The notes under the pieces were generated by a model. That model worked only from the letters and a program-made list of their open reading frames with translations. It was not told where the DNA came from and ran no database searches. Positions 47,463 through 55,864 of a stretch of DNA of 64,000 bases are shown in pieces. Every line of letters starts with the position of its first letter. The first letter of the stretch is position 1. Source of the stretch: Variovorax sp. PBL-H6 (GTDB lineage: Bacteria > Pseudomonadota > Gammaproteobacteria > Burkholderiales > Burkholderiaceae_C); contig NZ_LR594659.1 in NCBI RefSeq assembly GCF_901827155.1, positions 5,164,501 to 5,228,500 on the forward strand, read 5' to 3'. The translations under genes were made by a program, and so were the position numbers.

Positions 47463-48524
47463 ATGAACTTGCTCGAACGCGAACTCCATTACCCCCACGG
47501 CGACACGCTGCCAGCGCCCGGCCGCACCTTCGAAGTGGCGCCGGGCGTGCGCTGGCTGCGCATGGCGCTGCCCTTCGCGCTGGACCACATCAACCTCTGG
47601 CTGCTGCGCGACAGCATCGACGGCACAGAGGGCTGGACGGTGGTCGACTGCTGCATCGCGCACGAGGCCTCGCGCGCCCAGTGGGAGCAGATCTTCGCGA
47701 GCGAGCTGGAGGGCCTGCCGATCCTGCGCGTGATCGTGACGCACATGCACCCCGACCACATCGGCCTGGCCGACTGGCTCTGCAAGCGCTGGAACGCGCC
47801 GCTGTGGATCAGCTCGACCGACTACCACGTCGCGCGCGTGCTCACCAGCACCGGCGACACGCTGGCCGGCGGAGACGCGGCGGCGGACTTCTTCGTTTCG
47901 CACGGCATGGCCGATGCCGAGGCGCTGGCAGTCATCCGTGGTCGCACCAGCTACTACGCCGACATGGTGCCCTCGGTGCCCGCAAATTTCGTTCGCATGC
48001 TCGACGGCGACACGGTCCGCATCGGAGGGCGTGCGTGGCGCTGCATCAGCGGCTACGGGCACGCGCCGGAGCACATCTCTCTGTACTGCGAGGAGCTCAA
48101 CGTGCTGCTGGGCGGCGACATGATGCTGCCGCGCATCTCCACCAACGTGAGCGTGCATGCGGGCGAGCCCGAGGCCAATTCGCTGCGCCTGTTCCTCGAC
48201 AGCATCGAACGCTTCAACGCGCTGCCGGCTGACGCACTGGGCCTGCCCTCGCACGGCAAGCCATTCACCGGCATCCACCAGCGCGTGAAGCAGCTGCAGG
48301 ATCACCACCGCGACCGCCTGGCCGAGCTGCTGGAAGCCTGTGCCGCCCGGCCCCTCAGCGCCGCCGAAGGTCTGCCGGTCCTGTTCAAGCGCGCACTCGA
48401 CGTGCACCAGACCACCTTTGCCCTGGGCGAAACCGTGGCGCACCTGCACCTGCTGTGGTTCGAGGGTCAGCTGCAGCGGCGCAAAGGCGAGGACGGCGTC
48501 TGGCGCTTCGGCGTGTTCTCATGA
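47463..48524 (+). CDS. MBL-fold metallo-hydrolase
   Basis: A 353-residue metallo-beta-lactamase-fold enzyme. The metal motif RVIVTHMHPDHIGLADWL (about residues 84-101) has the THxHxDH ligands. Further ligands are in ISGYGHAPEHISLYCEELNV (about 200-219) and GLPSHGKPFTGIHQRVKQL (His, about 262). A C-terminal winged-helix-like segment (residues 290-350) is typical of LACTB2-type members. The substrate is probably a thioester, an ester or RNA; unknown. It is the first gene of an operon with an LRR kinase, translationally coupled by ATGA. An operator-like palindrome lies immediately upstream. Confidence 0.9.
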   Translation: MNLLERELHYPHGDTLPAPGRTFEVAPGVRWLRMALPFALDHINLWLLRDSIDGTEGWTVVDCCIAHEASRAQWEQIFASELEGLPILRVIVTHMHPDHIGLADWLCKRWNAPLWISSTDYHVARVLTSTGDTLAGGDAAADFFVSHGMADAEALAVIRGRTSYYADMVPSVPANFVRMLDGDTVRIGGRAWRCISGYGHAPEHISLYCEELNVLLGGDMMLPRISTNVSVHAGEPEANSLRLFLDSIERFNALPADALGLPSHGKPFTGIHQRVKQLQDHHRDRLAELLEACAARPLSAAEGLPVLFKRALDVHQTTFALGETVAHLHLLWFEGQLQRRKGEDGVWRFGVFS

Positions 48525-49903
48525 CCGCGGGCCGGCCGCCAGGAGGCGGTCGCACCGCGGGAGAAGGCGCGGCCACTCCCACCACGCTGGACCTGCTTTG
48601 TAGCGGGCAGCTGGCGGGGGCGCGACGGCTTGCGTTGCGTTGCGAGCTCACGGAGTTCCCGCGCGAGATCTTCGCGCTGGCCGACACGCTGGAGGAGCTC
48701 GACCTGTCGGGCAATGCACTGTCGACGCTGCCCGAGGACCTCGCCCGGCTCCACCGGCTGCGCGTGCTCTTCTGCTCGAACAACCACTTCACCGAACTGC
48801 CCGCCGCGCTGGGCCGGTGCGGCAGCCTGGAGATGATCGGCTTCAAGGCCAACCGCATCCGGACGCTGCCGGCCGAGGCGCTGCCGCCCGCGCTGCGCTG
48901 GCTGATCCTGACCGACAACGAGATCGACGCGCTGCCTCCCGCCATCGGCCGTTGTACGCAAATTCAAAAGTTGATGCTCGCCGGCAATCGCCTGCAGACC
49001 CTTCCACCCGAGCTGGCCGGCTGCCGAGCGCTGGAGCTGCTGCGCATCTCGGCCAATCGACTCGATGGCCTCCCAGACTGGCTGCCGGCCCTGCCCCGGC
49101 TCGCGTGGCTGGCCTTCGCAGGCAACCCCTTCGACGAGCGCGCGGAAGCCGCCGCCGTCGAGGCAGCGGCTATCCCGAGGGTCGACTGGCAGCGACTGTC
49201 GCTGCACGGCAAGTTGGGAGAAGGCGCCTCGGGCGTGATCCACCGAGCCGACTGGGCGCAGGAAGACGGCAGCGTTCTCGCGGTGGCCGTGAAGCTGTTC
49301 AAGGGCGAGGTCACGAGCGACGGCTGGCCGCACAGCGAGATGGCCGCCTGCATCGCCGCAGGCACGCATCCGAATCTGATTGCGGTCGAGGGACGGGTCC
49401 AGGACCACCCCGACGGCAGATCCGGCCTGGTGCTCTCGCTGGTGGACCCGCGTTTCCGCAACCTGGCGGGGCCGCCGAGCCTGGACTCCTGCACCCGCGA
49501 CGTCTATGCCGACGACGCCAGCTGGCCGGTGACGACCGCCCTGCGGCTGGCCAGCGGCATCGCCTCGGCCGCCGCGCAGCTGCACGCGCGCGGCATCGTG
49601 CATGGCGACCTCTATGCCCACAACATCCTGTGGGATGGCGAGGGCAATGCCCTGCTGGGCGACTTCGGTGCCGCATCCTTCCTGCCGCCGGACAACGCGA
49701 ATCAGGCCCTGGCGCTGCAGCGCATCGAGGCGCGCGCCTTCGGCCTGCTGCTCGGGGAGCTTCGCTCGCGCTGCCGCCCGGCGAGCAATGCGGACCACGC
49801 CGTGCTGGAACGATGGGCCGAGCTCGAAAGGCGCTGCACGCAGCCCCAGGTCGCCGAGCGCCCGCGGCTGGCCGAGATCGCCTCGGCGCTGGCCACCGCC
49901 TGA
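48521..49903 (+). CDS. Leucine-rich repeat protein with C-terminal protein kinase domain
   Basis: A 460-residue fusion with no signal peptide or membrane helix, so cytosolic. Residues about 20-200 are leucine-rich repeats of the LEELDLSGNALSTLPEDLAR and LRWLILTDNEIDALPPAIGR type (seven or so). The kinase lies at about 215-455: Gly loop GKLGEGASGVIHRA, ATP Lys in LAVAVKLFKGEV, catalytic loop GIVHGDLYAHNILWD (HRD appears as HGD; Asp and Asn kept) and DFG in LLGDFGAASFL. Short activation and C-lobe segments. Eukaryote-like Ser/Thr kinase; targets unknown. It starts at the ATGA overlap with the MBL gene and is followed 8 bases later by an RluA synthase. Confidence 0.92.
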   Translation: MTAGRPPGGGRTAGEGAATPTTLDLLCSGQLAGARRLALRCELTEFPREIFALADTLEELDLSGNALSTLPEDLARLHRLRVLFCSNNHFTELPAALGRCGSLEMIGFKANRIRTLPAEALPPALRWLILTDNEIDALPPAIGRCTQIQKLMLAGNRLQTLPPELAGCRALELLRISANRLDGLPDWLPALPRLAWLAFAGNPFDERAEAAAVEAAAIPRVDWQRLSLHGKLGEGASGVIHRADWAQEDGSVLAVAVKLFKGEVTSDGWPHSEMAACIAAGTHPNLIAVEGRVQDHPDGRSGLVLSLVDPRFRNLAGPPSLDSCTRDVYADDASWPVTTALRLASGIASAAAQLHARGIVHGDLYAHNILWDGEGNALLGDFGAASFLPPDNANQALALQRIEARAFGLLLGELRSRCRPASNADHAVLERWAELERRCTQPQVAERPRLAEIASALATA

Positions 49904-49911
49904 GGCCTCGC

Positions 49912-50805
49912 GTGCCCGCCTTGCCGCTGCCCACCCGCGACGGCGTCGGTCCGAGCCGGGTCGCGCTGCCGCCCGGCCCATGGTCCACCATTGCGGAGTT
50001 CCTGGTCGAGCGCTTCGCCGCCATTCCGCGCGCCGAGTGGGAGGCGCGCATGCGCGCGGGCGATGTGGTGGACGAGCACGGCATTCCCGTGACGCCGAGC
50101 CGGCCATACCAGCCGCGGCTGCGCGTCTTCTACTACCGATCGCTCGACAACGAGACGCTCGTGCCCTTCGAGGAGACGGTGCTGTTCCGCGATGAGCACC
50201 TCCTCGTGGTCGACAAGCCGCATTTCCTGACGGTGGCACCGGTGGGCAAGTACGTGCAGCAGAGCCTGCTGGTGCGCCTGCAACGCAAATTGGGGCTGGA
50301 CCAGCTCGCGCCCCTGCATCGGATCGACCGCGAGACCGCAGGCCTGGTGCTGTTCTCGGTGCAGCCGGCCACACGCCATGCGTATCACGCGCTGTTCGCC
50401 GCGCGCGCCGTCACCAAGGGCTACGAGGCCATCGTGCCGTGGCACGGCACGCCGGCCCTGCCCGTCGTGCGCCGCAGCCGCGTGGTCGATGACACGCATT
50501 TCATGCGCATGCGCGAGGTGGAAGGCGAGCCCAACGCCGAGACCCGCTTCGAGCTGCTCGAGGCCCGCGACGGCTGGGCACGCCTGTTCCTGTCGCCGCT
50601 GACCGGCCGCCGTCATCAACTGCGCGTGCACTGCGCCGCGTTGGGCCTGCCGATCCGCCACGACACGCTCTATCCCACGCTGCTGCCGGAGGGCGCCGAC
50701 GACTTCGATCGGCCGTTGCAGCTGCTGGCCAGGTCACTGGCCTTTCGCGACCCGCTCGACGGCCGGGCGCGCGCCTTCGAGAGCCTTCGCTCGCTCGCCC
50801 TCTGA
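49912..50805 (+). CDS. RluA family pseudouridine synthase
   Basis: A 297-residue enzyme isomerising specific uridines of rRNA or tRNA to pseudouridine. Catalytic Asp: LAPLHRIDRETAGLVLFSVQ (about residue 126, the HRLD-type motif in its HRID form). The KPHFLTVAPVG region and LTGRRHQLRVHCAALGLPIR (about 228-247) are family hallmarks. The start is a GTG at 49912-49914, 8 bases after the kinase stop. It lacks a clear S4 domain, as in the TruC/RluA-like group. The target base cannot be named. The co-transcription with the LRR kinase is unexplained. Confidence 0.92.
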   Translation: MPALPLPTRDGVGPSRVALPPGPWSTIAEFLVERFAAIPRAEWEARMRAGDVVDEHGIPVTPSRPYQPRLRVFYYRSLDNETLVPFEETVLFRDEHLLVVDKPHFLTVAPVGKYVQQSLLVRLQRKLGLDQLAPLHRIDRETAGLVLFSVQPATRHAYHALFAARAVTKGYEAIVPWHGTPALPVVRRSRVVDDTHFMRMREVEGEPNAETRFELLEARDGWARLFLSPLTGRRHQLRVHCAALGLPIRHDTLYPTLLPEGADDFDRPLQLLARSLAFRDPLDGRARAFESLRSLAL

Positions 50806-50835
50806 ACGAGCCTCGCGGCTCCCTACAAACCCGCT

Positions 50836-50853
50836 TCGACCAAAGTCGAAGGT
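50836..50853. promoter_or_regulatory. Perfect inverted repeat upstream of the response regulator gene
   Basis: CTTCGAC-CAAA-GTCGAAG is an exact 7-base-arm dyad, 39 bases upstream of the response regulator ATG. It could be an autoregulatory site for the LuxR-type response regulator, or a weak hairpin after the RluA gene; it has no U tract. The regulatory reading is inferred. Confidence 0.5.
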
Positions 50854-50891
50854 CGATCAAGCCGGGCCTGTTCTGATGAATACTCCCGTCG

Positions 50892-51536
50892 ATGAACGTA
50901 CTGATGATCGACGACCACATGATGTTCCTGCAGGGCATGAAGAACCTGCTGAGCGTGCTGGTGCCGGAGCTGCGCGTGGAGACCACGGGCGAGCTGAGCA
51001 GCGCCATCAAGCTCGTGGAGCTGGCCGAGTTCGATCTTGTCCTGCTGGACTGGCACCTCGCCGACTGCAATGGCGAGGAATCGATCCGCCGGCTGCGCGA
51101 TGGCGGCTGCATGGCACGCATCGTGGTGCTGTCGGGCGACACCAACGCCACCATGATCCGCAACACGGTGGATCTGGGCGCAGCCGGGTTCATTCCCAAG
51201 AAGTACAGCTCGGAAATGATGGTCGCAGCCCTCCAGCAGGTGCTGGCCGGCCGCATCTTCCTGCCATTGGAGACCCTCAATGCGGCACCACCACCGGCCA
51301 TGGGAAGCGCCACGGCCGCTGGCCATGACCCGCGGCTCGCCGGCCTCACGCCGCGCCAGATGGACGTCTACCGCGCGGCCGCGCGCGGGCTGCCGAACAA
51401 GCTGATCGCGCGCCGGCTCGACATCGCCGAATCCACCGTCAAGGCGCACCTCACCGCGGTCTACACCGCGCTGGGCGTGCGCAACAGGACGGAGGCCGCC
51501 TACCAGGCCTCGCGCGAGGGCGTGCGCATTGACTGA
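50892..51536 (+). CDS. Two-component response regulator, NarL/LuxR type
   Basis: A 214-residue DNA-binding response regulator. Receiver domain (1-118): acidic pocket MNVLMIDDHMMFLQ, phosphoacceptor Asp in LVLLDWHLADCNG (about residue 52), Lys in AAGFIPKKYSSEMM. The LuxR helix-turn-helix (about 148-208) has LTPRQMDVYRAAARGLPNKL, IARRLDIAESTVKAHLTAVY and LGVRNRTEAA. It overlaps the downstream hybrid kinase gene by 8 bases, making it the likely cognate regulator. The target is unknown; the dyad at 50836 suggests autoregulation. Confidence 0.92.
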   Translation: MNVLMIDDHMMFLQGMKNLLSVLVPELRVETTGELSSAIKLVELAEFDLVLLDWHLADCNGEESIRRLRDGGCMARIVVLSGDTNATMIRNTVDLGAAGFIPKKYSSEMMVAALQQVLAGRIFLPLETLNAAPPPAMGSATAAGHDPRLAGLTPRQMDVYRAAARGLPNKLIARRLDIAESTVKAHLTAVYTALGVRNRTEAAYQASREGVRID

Positions 51537-53349
51537 AGCCATTCCGGCGCCGATGCCGCTGTCCGCGGCCTCGCGCGATGCACGCATCGGCCAGCGCGTT
51601 CTGGAGCGCCGGCTGCAGTTGATCCTCCAATACTCGCGACGCCTGCCGCTCAATTACCTGGGCTACATACTGGTCGCCTTCATCGTCTGGCGTCAGGGCG
51701 TGGAGTTCTGGCCGTGGGCCTGGCTGGTGCTGACCGGCGCCGTCATGGTGTACCGCTGGCGCATGGGCCTCGCGGTGGAGCGCGCCGCACCGGACAGGCA
51801 ACTGCAGTGCCTGCCGCGCCTGCTGCGCGGCTTCGACTACAACGGCGTGTCGACCGCCAGCATCGTCCCGTTCGCCTTCTACGCGCACGGCGACTTCGCG
51901 CCGATGGCAGTGGCCGCCGTGCTGATGGCCGGCTGCACCATCGGCGCCGCCTCGGTCGCCGGCTCGCAACGCGCCTTCGTCGGCTTCTGCACCCTCACCT
52001 TCTGTTGTCTTGCGGCCGGCTGGGCCTGGCGCGGCGGCGCCATCGGCTACATGTTCGCCGCCGGCATCCTGCTCGTCTATTTCATGCTCCTGGCCACCGT
52101 GAAGGACCAGGGGCGCATGCTGCACAAGCTCATGAACGTGCTCGACGACAACGCAGTACTGTCCGAAGCCGTGCGCCAGGAACGCGACCGCGCCACCGCA
52201 GCCAGCGAGGCCAAGACGCGCTTCTTCGCGGCGGCTAGCCATGACCTGCGCCAGCCGCTGCACGCGTTGTCCATCAATGCGACCACGCTGGACATCCTGG
52301 CGCGCCGTTCGTCCGACCCGCTGCTCAAGGAAGTGAGCCGCGGCATCGCAAGCGCGCTACGCCAGAGCAGCGGCTTGCTCGATGGCCTGCTGGACATCTC
52401 GCGGCTGGATGCCCACACCACCGAGGCCAGGTTCGCTCCGCACGACATCGGCGCCGTGCTGCGCGCCTCGCGCGACGAGTACGCAGCGCTCGCGGCGCAG
52501 CAGGGCATCTTCCTGAAGGCGATGGTGCCGAAGACGCCGCTGTGGGGGTTGACCGATGCAGACCAGCTGATCCGCATCGTCGGCAACCTGGTGAACAACG
52601 CGATCAAGTTCACCACCCGCGGTGGCGTGACGCTGTCGGCCGAAGCCGCTGACGATGGCCGAGTGCTGGTGCGGGTGAGCGACAGCGGCCCCGGCATTCC
52701 GGAGCACGAGCGCGAGCGGGTGTTCGAGGAGTTCTACCAGATCGGCAATCCCTCGCGCGACCGCAGCCAGGGCCTGGGCCTCGGCCTGGCGATCGTGCGG
52801 CGCACAGCCGAGCTGCTGAAGATCGAGATCAAGCTGGACAGCGAACCCGGCCGCGGCACCACCTTTACCCTGCACCTCGCCCCCGCCATGCCGCTGGACG
52901 AGACCCATCCCGAAGCCGCGACAGCCCAGGCGCGCGCCTCCGACGGCACGCGACTGGCGGTGCTGCTGGTGGACGACGAGGCCGAGGTGCTGTCCGCGAT
53001 GTGCACCTACTTGCATCAGCTGGGCTGGTTGGTGAAGGGCGTGTCGACCGGCGCCAAGGCGCTGCAGGCGTTGGCCGAGGGTTTCGAGCCCGACGTGGTG
53101 GTGGTGGACTACCGCCTGCGCGACGAAACCGGCCTGGACGTGATCGCGCGCGTGCGGCAACAGCGGCCGGCGCTTCCCGCAGTGATCGTGACCGGCGAGA
53201 CCGCGCCTTCGCGCTTCCAGGAGTTTTCCACCGCGGTGGCGCGCATCCTGCACAAGCCGCTGGATGGCGACAAGCTCGCGCGCACGCTGCAGGAGGTGGT
53301 TCTGGCGTTGGACGAAGACGAAGCGCAGGAGCCGCTGGCGCCAAGGTGA
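51529..53349 (+). CDS. Hybrid sensor histidine kinase/response regulator, TTG start
   Basis: A 606-residue membrane-bound sensor kinase. The N-terminal helices lie at about residues 40-190 (YLGYILVAFIVW, AWLVLTGAVMVYR, VAAVLMAGCTIGAASVAG, GYMFAAGILLVYFMLLATVK) with no large periplasmic domain. The H-box is AAASHDLRQPLHALS (about 238), N-box GNLVNNAIKFTTRGG, G-boxes SDSGPGIPEHERERV and GLGLGLAIVRRTAELL. A C-terminal receiver (about 477-600) has LLVDDEAEVLSAM and VVVDYRLRDETGLDVI. The TTG at 51529 has GAGGG 8 bases upstream, whereas the first ATG (51553) has none. The signal is unknown; sensing by membrane helices resembles quinone- or lipid-state sensors. Confidence 0.92.
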   Translation: MTEAIPAPMPLSAASRDARIGQRVLERRLQLILQYSRRLPLNYLGYILVAFIVWRQGVEFWPWAWLVLTGAVMVYRWRMGLAVERAAPDRQLQCLPRLLRGFDYNGVSTASIVPFAFYAHGDFAPMAVAAVLMAGCTIGAASVAGSQRAFVGFCTLTFCCLAAGWAWRGGAIGYMFAAGILLVYFMLLATVKDQGRMLHKLMNVLDDNAVLSEAVRQERDRATAASEAKTRFFAAASHDLRQPLHALSINATTLDILARRSSDPLLKEVSRGIASALRQSSGLLDGLLDISRLDAHTTEARFAPHDIGAVLRASRDEYAALAAQQGIFLKAMVPKTPLWGLTDADQLIRIVGNLVNNAIKFTTRGGVTLSAEAADDGRVLVRVSDSGPGIPEHERERVFEEFYQIGNPSRDRSQGLGLGLAIVRRTAELLKIEIKLDSEPGRGTTFTLHLAPAMPLDETHPEAATAQARASDGTRLAVLLVDDEAEVLSAMCTYLHQLGWLVKGVSTGAKALQALAEGFEPDVVVVDYRLRDETGLDVIARVRQQRPALPAVIVTGETAPSRFQEFSTAVARILHKPLDGDKLARTLQEVVLALDEDEAQEPLAPR

Positions 53350-53405
53350 CGCGCCGCGCTGCCCGCGCGCACTAAGCTTGTTGCGTACTCACGGAGACAC
53401 AGCGC

Positions 53406-54176
53406 ATGGACACCACCCGACTCTTTTCTCTTGCCGGCCGCACGGCCCTCGTCACCGGCGGCTCGCGCGGCATCGGCCGCATGATCGCCGAAGGCTTCCT
53501 GGCCCAGGGCGCGCGCGTCTACATCTCGGCGCGCAAGGCCGAAGCCTGCGACCGGACGGCGCAGGAGCTCTCCGCCTTCGGCCCCTGCATCTCGCTGCCG
53601 GCCGACGTCTCGACCGTCGAAGGCGCGCACGCGCTGGTCCAGGCCTATGCCAGGCACGAAAGCACGCTCGACATCCTGGTCAACAACGCCGGTGCCGCCT
53701 GGGGCGCGCCCTACGAAGAGTTCCCCGAAAGCGGCTGGGACAAGGTAGTCGACCTCAATCTCAAGACCCCCTTCTTCCTGACCCAGGCGCTGACGCCGAT
53801 GCTCAGGAGCGCGGCCACCGATCACCTGGCGAAGGTGATCAACATCGCTTCGATCGATGGCATCTCCGTCAATCCGCAGGAAACGTACTCGTACGCGGCA
53901 AGCAAGGCCGGCCTGATCCACCTCACGCGCCGCATGGCGCTGCGCCTGGCGAAGGAGCGCATCGTCGTCAGCGCGATCGCGCCGGGCGCCTTCGCCTCCG
54001 ACATGAACAAGGACGCGCGCGACCATGGCGACGATGTCAAGGGCCGCATTCCGGCCGGGCGAATCGGCGAACCGGAGGACATGGCGGCAGCCGCGATCTA
54101 CCTGGCGTCACGTGCGGGCGACTACGTGATGGGCTCGACGCTCGTGGTCGATGGCGGCGTGACGCACGCACGCTGA
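53406..54176 (+). CDS. SDR family oxidoreductase (RhlG/FabG-like)
   Basis: A 256-residue classical short-chain dehydrogenase using NADP(H). Cofactor loop TGGSRGIGRMIAEGF (about residues 17-31), NNAGAAWGAPYEEF, catalytic Ser in NIASIDGISVNPQ, and YSYAASKAGLIHLTRRMAL with the YxxxK pair (about 162-166). C-terminal MGSTLVVDGGVTHAR is typical. It resembles 3-oxoacyl reductases of the RhlG type, so a fatty acid or hydroxyalkanoate role is likely but not fixed. It has its own ribosome site and is convergent with the metallopeptidase gene. Confidence 0.92.
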   Translation: MDTTRLFSLAGRTALVTGGSRGIGRMIAEGFLAQGARVYISARKAEACDRTAQELSAFGPCISLPADVSTVEGAHALVQAYARHESTLDILVNNAGAAWGAPYEEFPESGWDKVVDLNLKTPFFLTQALTPMLRSAATDHLAKVINIASIDGISVNPQETYSYAASKAGLIHLTRRMALRLAKERIVVSAIAPGAFASDMNKDARDHGDDVKGRIPAGRIGEPEDMAAAAIYLASRAGDYVMGSTLVVDGGVTHAR

Positions 54177-54203
54177 GGCAGCGACTCCTTCCCCGAAAAG
54201 AGA

Positions 54204-55094
54204 TCACCACTTCGGAACCGGCTGCTCCTTGAGTTGCTGCCGCAAGTCATCGTAGTCGGGCACCACCGTCTCCACTGTCTCCCAGAAGCGCGCGCTGTGG
54301 TCCATCACCCGCAGATGGGCCAGTTCGTGGGCGACCACGTAGTCGATCACCGGAAGCCGGAAGTGCACCAGCCGCCAATGCAGGCGGATCGCGCCGTCGA
54401 CTCGGGCACTGCCCCAGCGCGTCGAGGCGTTCGACAGCGTCAGCTTGTTCCAGGACACGCCGAGGCGCGGCGCGAAATGGTCCAGGCGCTCGATGAAGAT
54501 GCGCCGAGCCTGGCGCATCAGCCAGGCCTGCGCTGCATCCTTGATCTGGGCCGGGCTGGCGTTGTTCGCGAGCGCCAGGCGCAGGATGCGCGCCTTGACG
54601 CCCCCGCCCGCGTCGAGCATCGCACCCACGCCCTCGAAGCCGTGGTGCGGGTCGAGGCGCACCACCACCGGTTCGCCGAGGAACGGAAAGCTCACGCCGT
54701 CGCGCCACTCGATGCGTGTGGCTTCCAGCTTGGCATGGCGCTGCCGGGTCTCGGCGAGCTTGCGCAGGATCCAGTCGGCCTTCTCCTTCACCGCGGCGTC
54801 GACATCGCGCAGCGCCACCCAGCGCGGCGCGCGCACCGTCAGGCCCTCGGCGCCGACGATGAAGCCGATGGTGCGGCGCTTGCCGCGCGTGAACTCGTAG
54901 GCCACGCGGGCATTGCCCAGCGTGAGCTCGCGCGTGGCGCGCGGATGGATGAAGGTCGCCGGGCTCATCGCGTCGGCCAAGGGGATTGCGGGAGGCGCGG
55001 CGCTGTCCACGGCCGCGGGTGGGGCCGGCGGAGGCACCGGTGGCGTCACCGGCGCGTCGAACAGGTCGAGCGTGAACTGCAGCAAGCCGCGCAT
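54204..55094 (-). CDS. YgjP/SprT-like metal-dependent hydrolase (DUF45)
   Basis: A 296-residue zincin of the DUF45/YgjP group. The metal site is VVAHELAHLRVMDHSARFWE (about residues 245-264): HExxH as HELAH, with the third His in MDHS. An N-terminal Pro-rich leader (about 15-40) precedes VAYEFTRGKRRTIGFIVGAE. SWNKLTLSNASTRWGSARVD is a family block. Cytosolic; the substrate is unknown. It follows plsC by 11 bases on the same strand. The ATG at 55092-55094 is the only clear start after the plsC stop. Confidence 0.88.
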   Translation of the reverse strand: MRGLLQFTLDLFDAPVTPPVPPPAPPAAVDSAAPPAIPLADAMSPATFIHPRATRELTLGNARVAYEFTRGKRRTIGFIVGAEGLTVRAPRWVALRDVDAAVKEKADWILRKLAETRQRHAKLEATRIEWRDGVSFPFLGEPVVVRLDPHHGFEGVGAMLDAGGGVKARILRLALANNASPAQIKDAAQAWLMRQARRIFIERLDHFAPRLGVSWNKLTLSNASTRWGSARVDGAIRLHWRLVHFRLPVIDYVVAHELAHLRVMDHSARFWETVETVVPDYDDLRQQLKEQPVPKW

Positions 55095-55105
55095 GGTGCC
55101 TGTCC

Positions 55106-55864
55106 TCAGGCCGACACCGTCTCCACCGAGACATAGGCCTCGGGGTCGAGCCGGCGCATCTCGCCCTCGATCCAGGCCTCGACCTCGCGCATCAGCTCGT
55201 CGGGCCTGCGTCCGACGCTGGAGATCGCCGGACCGATGGAGACATCCACCACGCCGGGGCGCTTGATGAAGGCCTTGCGCGGCCAGACCTTGGCCGAGGT
55301 CACCGCGATGGGAATCACCGGCACCCCGGTCTCGCAGGCCAGCCGCGTGCCGCCCGTCTTGTAGATGCCCTGCTGTCCGCGCGGGATGCGGGTGCCTTCC
55401 GGGAACATGATGATCCAGATGCCCTGGGCCAGCAACGCGCGGCCCTGCGCGACCACCTTGTTGAAGGCCTGGGTGCGCTGGCTGCGGTCGATGTGGATCA
55501 TGTCGAGCCGCGCCATGGCCCAGCCGAAGAAGGGCACGTAGATCAGTTCCTTCTTGAACACGTAGGCCAGCGGATGCGGCATCAAGGTGGGCATCAGGAA
55601 GGTCTCGAAGGTCGACTGGTGCTTCACCAGCAGGACGCAGCCCGCAAGCTTGTCCTGCGGCAGGTTCTCCATGCCGGTGACGCGCGTCTCGATCCCCAGC
55701 AGCACGCGGGCGCCGCCGATCGCCCATCCGAGCCAGCGCGCCGCCATCCAGTAGAGCGGGATGCCGCGCTTCCAGAGCGAGCTGACCACCATGATCATTC
55801 CCCATGGCACCACGGTGACGAGCATCCACAGGGCATGGACGATGGATCGGAGGAGGGACATCAC
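55106..55864 (-). CDS. plsC: 1-acyl-sn-glycerol-3-phosphate acyltransferase
   Basis: A 252-residue inner-membrane acyltransferase making phosphatidic acid. The acyltransferase box LLVKHQSTFETFLMP (about 72-86) has H-x4-E in place of the textbook H-x4-D, a variant I recall from other betaproteobacterial PlsC. Block III FPEGTRIPRGQQGIYKTGG (about 142-160) and block IV VIPIAVTSAKVWPR are intact. The N-terminal helix is VHALWMLVTVVPWGMIMVVS. It is translationally coupled to gmhB by an ATGA overlap (55861-55864). Confidence 0.94.
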   Translation of the reverse strand: MMSLLRSIVHALWMLVTVVPWGMIMVVSSLWKRGIPLYWMAARWLGWAIGGARVLLGIETRVTGMENLPQDKLAGCVLLVKHQSTFETFLMPTLMPHPLAYVFKKELIYVPFFGWAMARLDMIHIDRSQRTQAFNKVVAQGRALLAQGIWIIMFPEGTRIPRGQQGIYKTGGTRLACETGVPVIPIAVTSAKVWPRKAFIKRPGVVDVSIGPAISSVGRRPDELMREVEAWIEGEMRRLDPEAYVSVETVSA

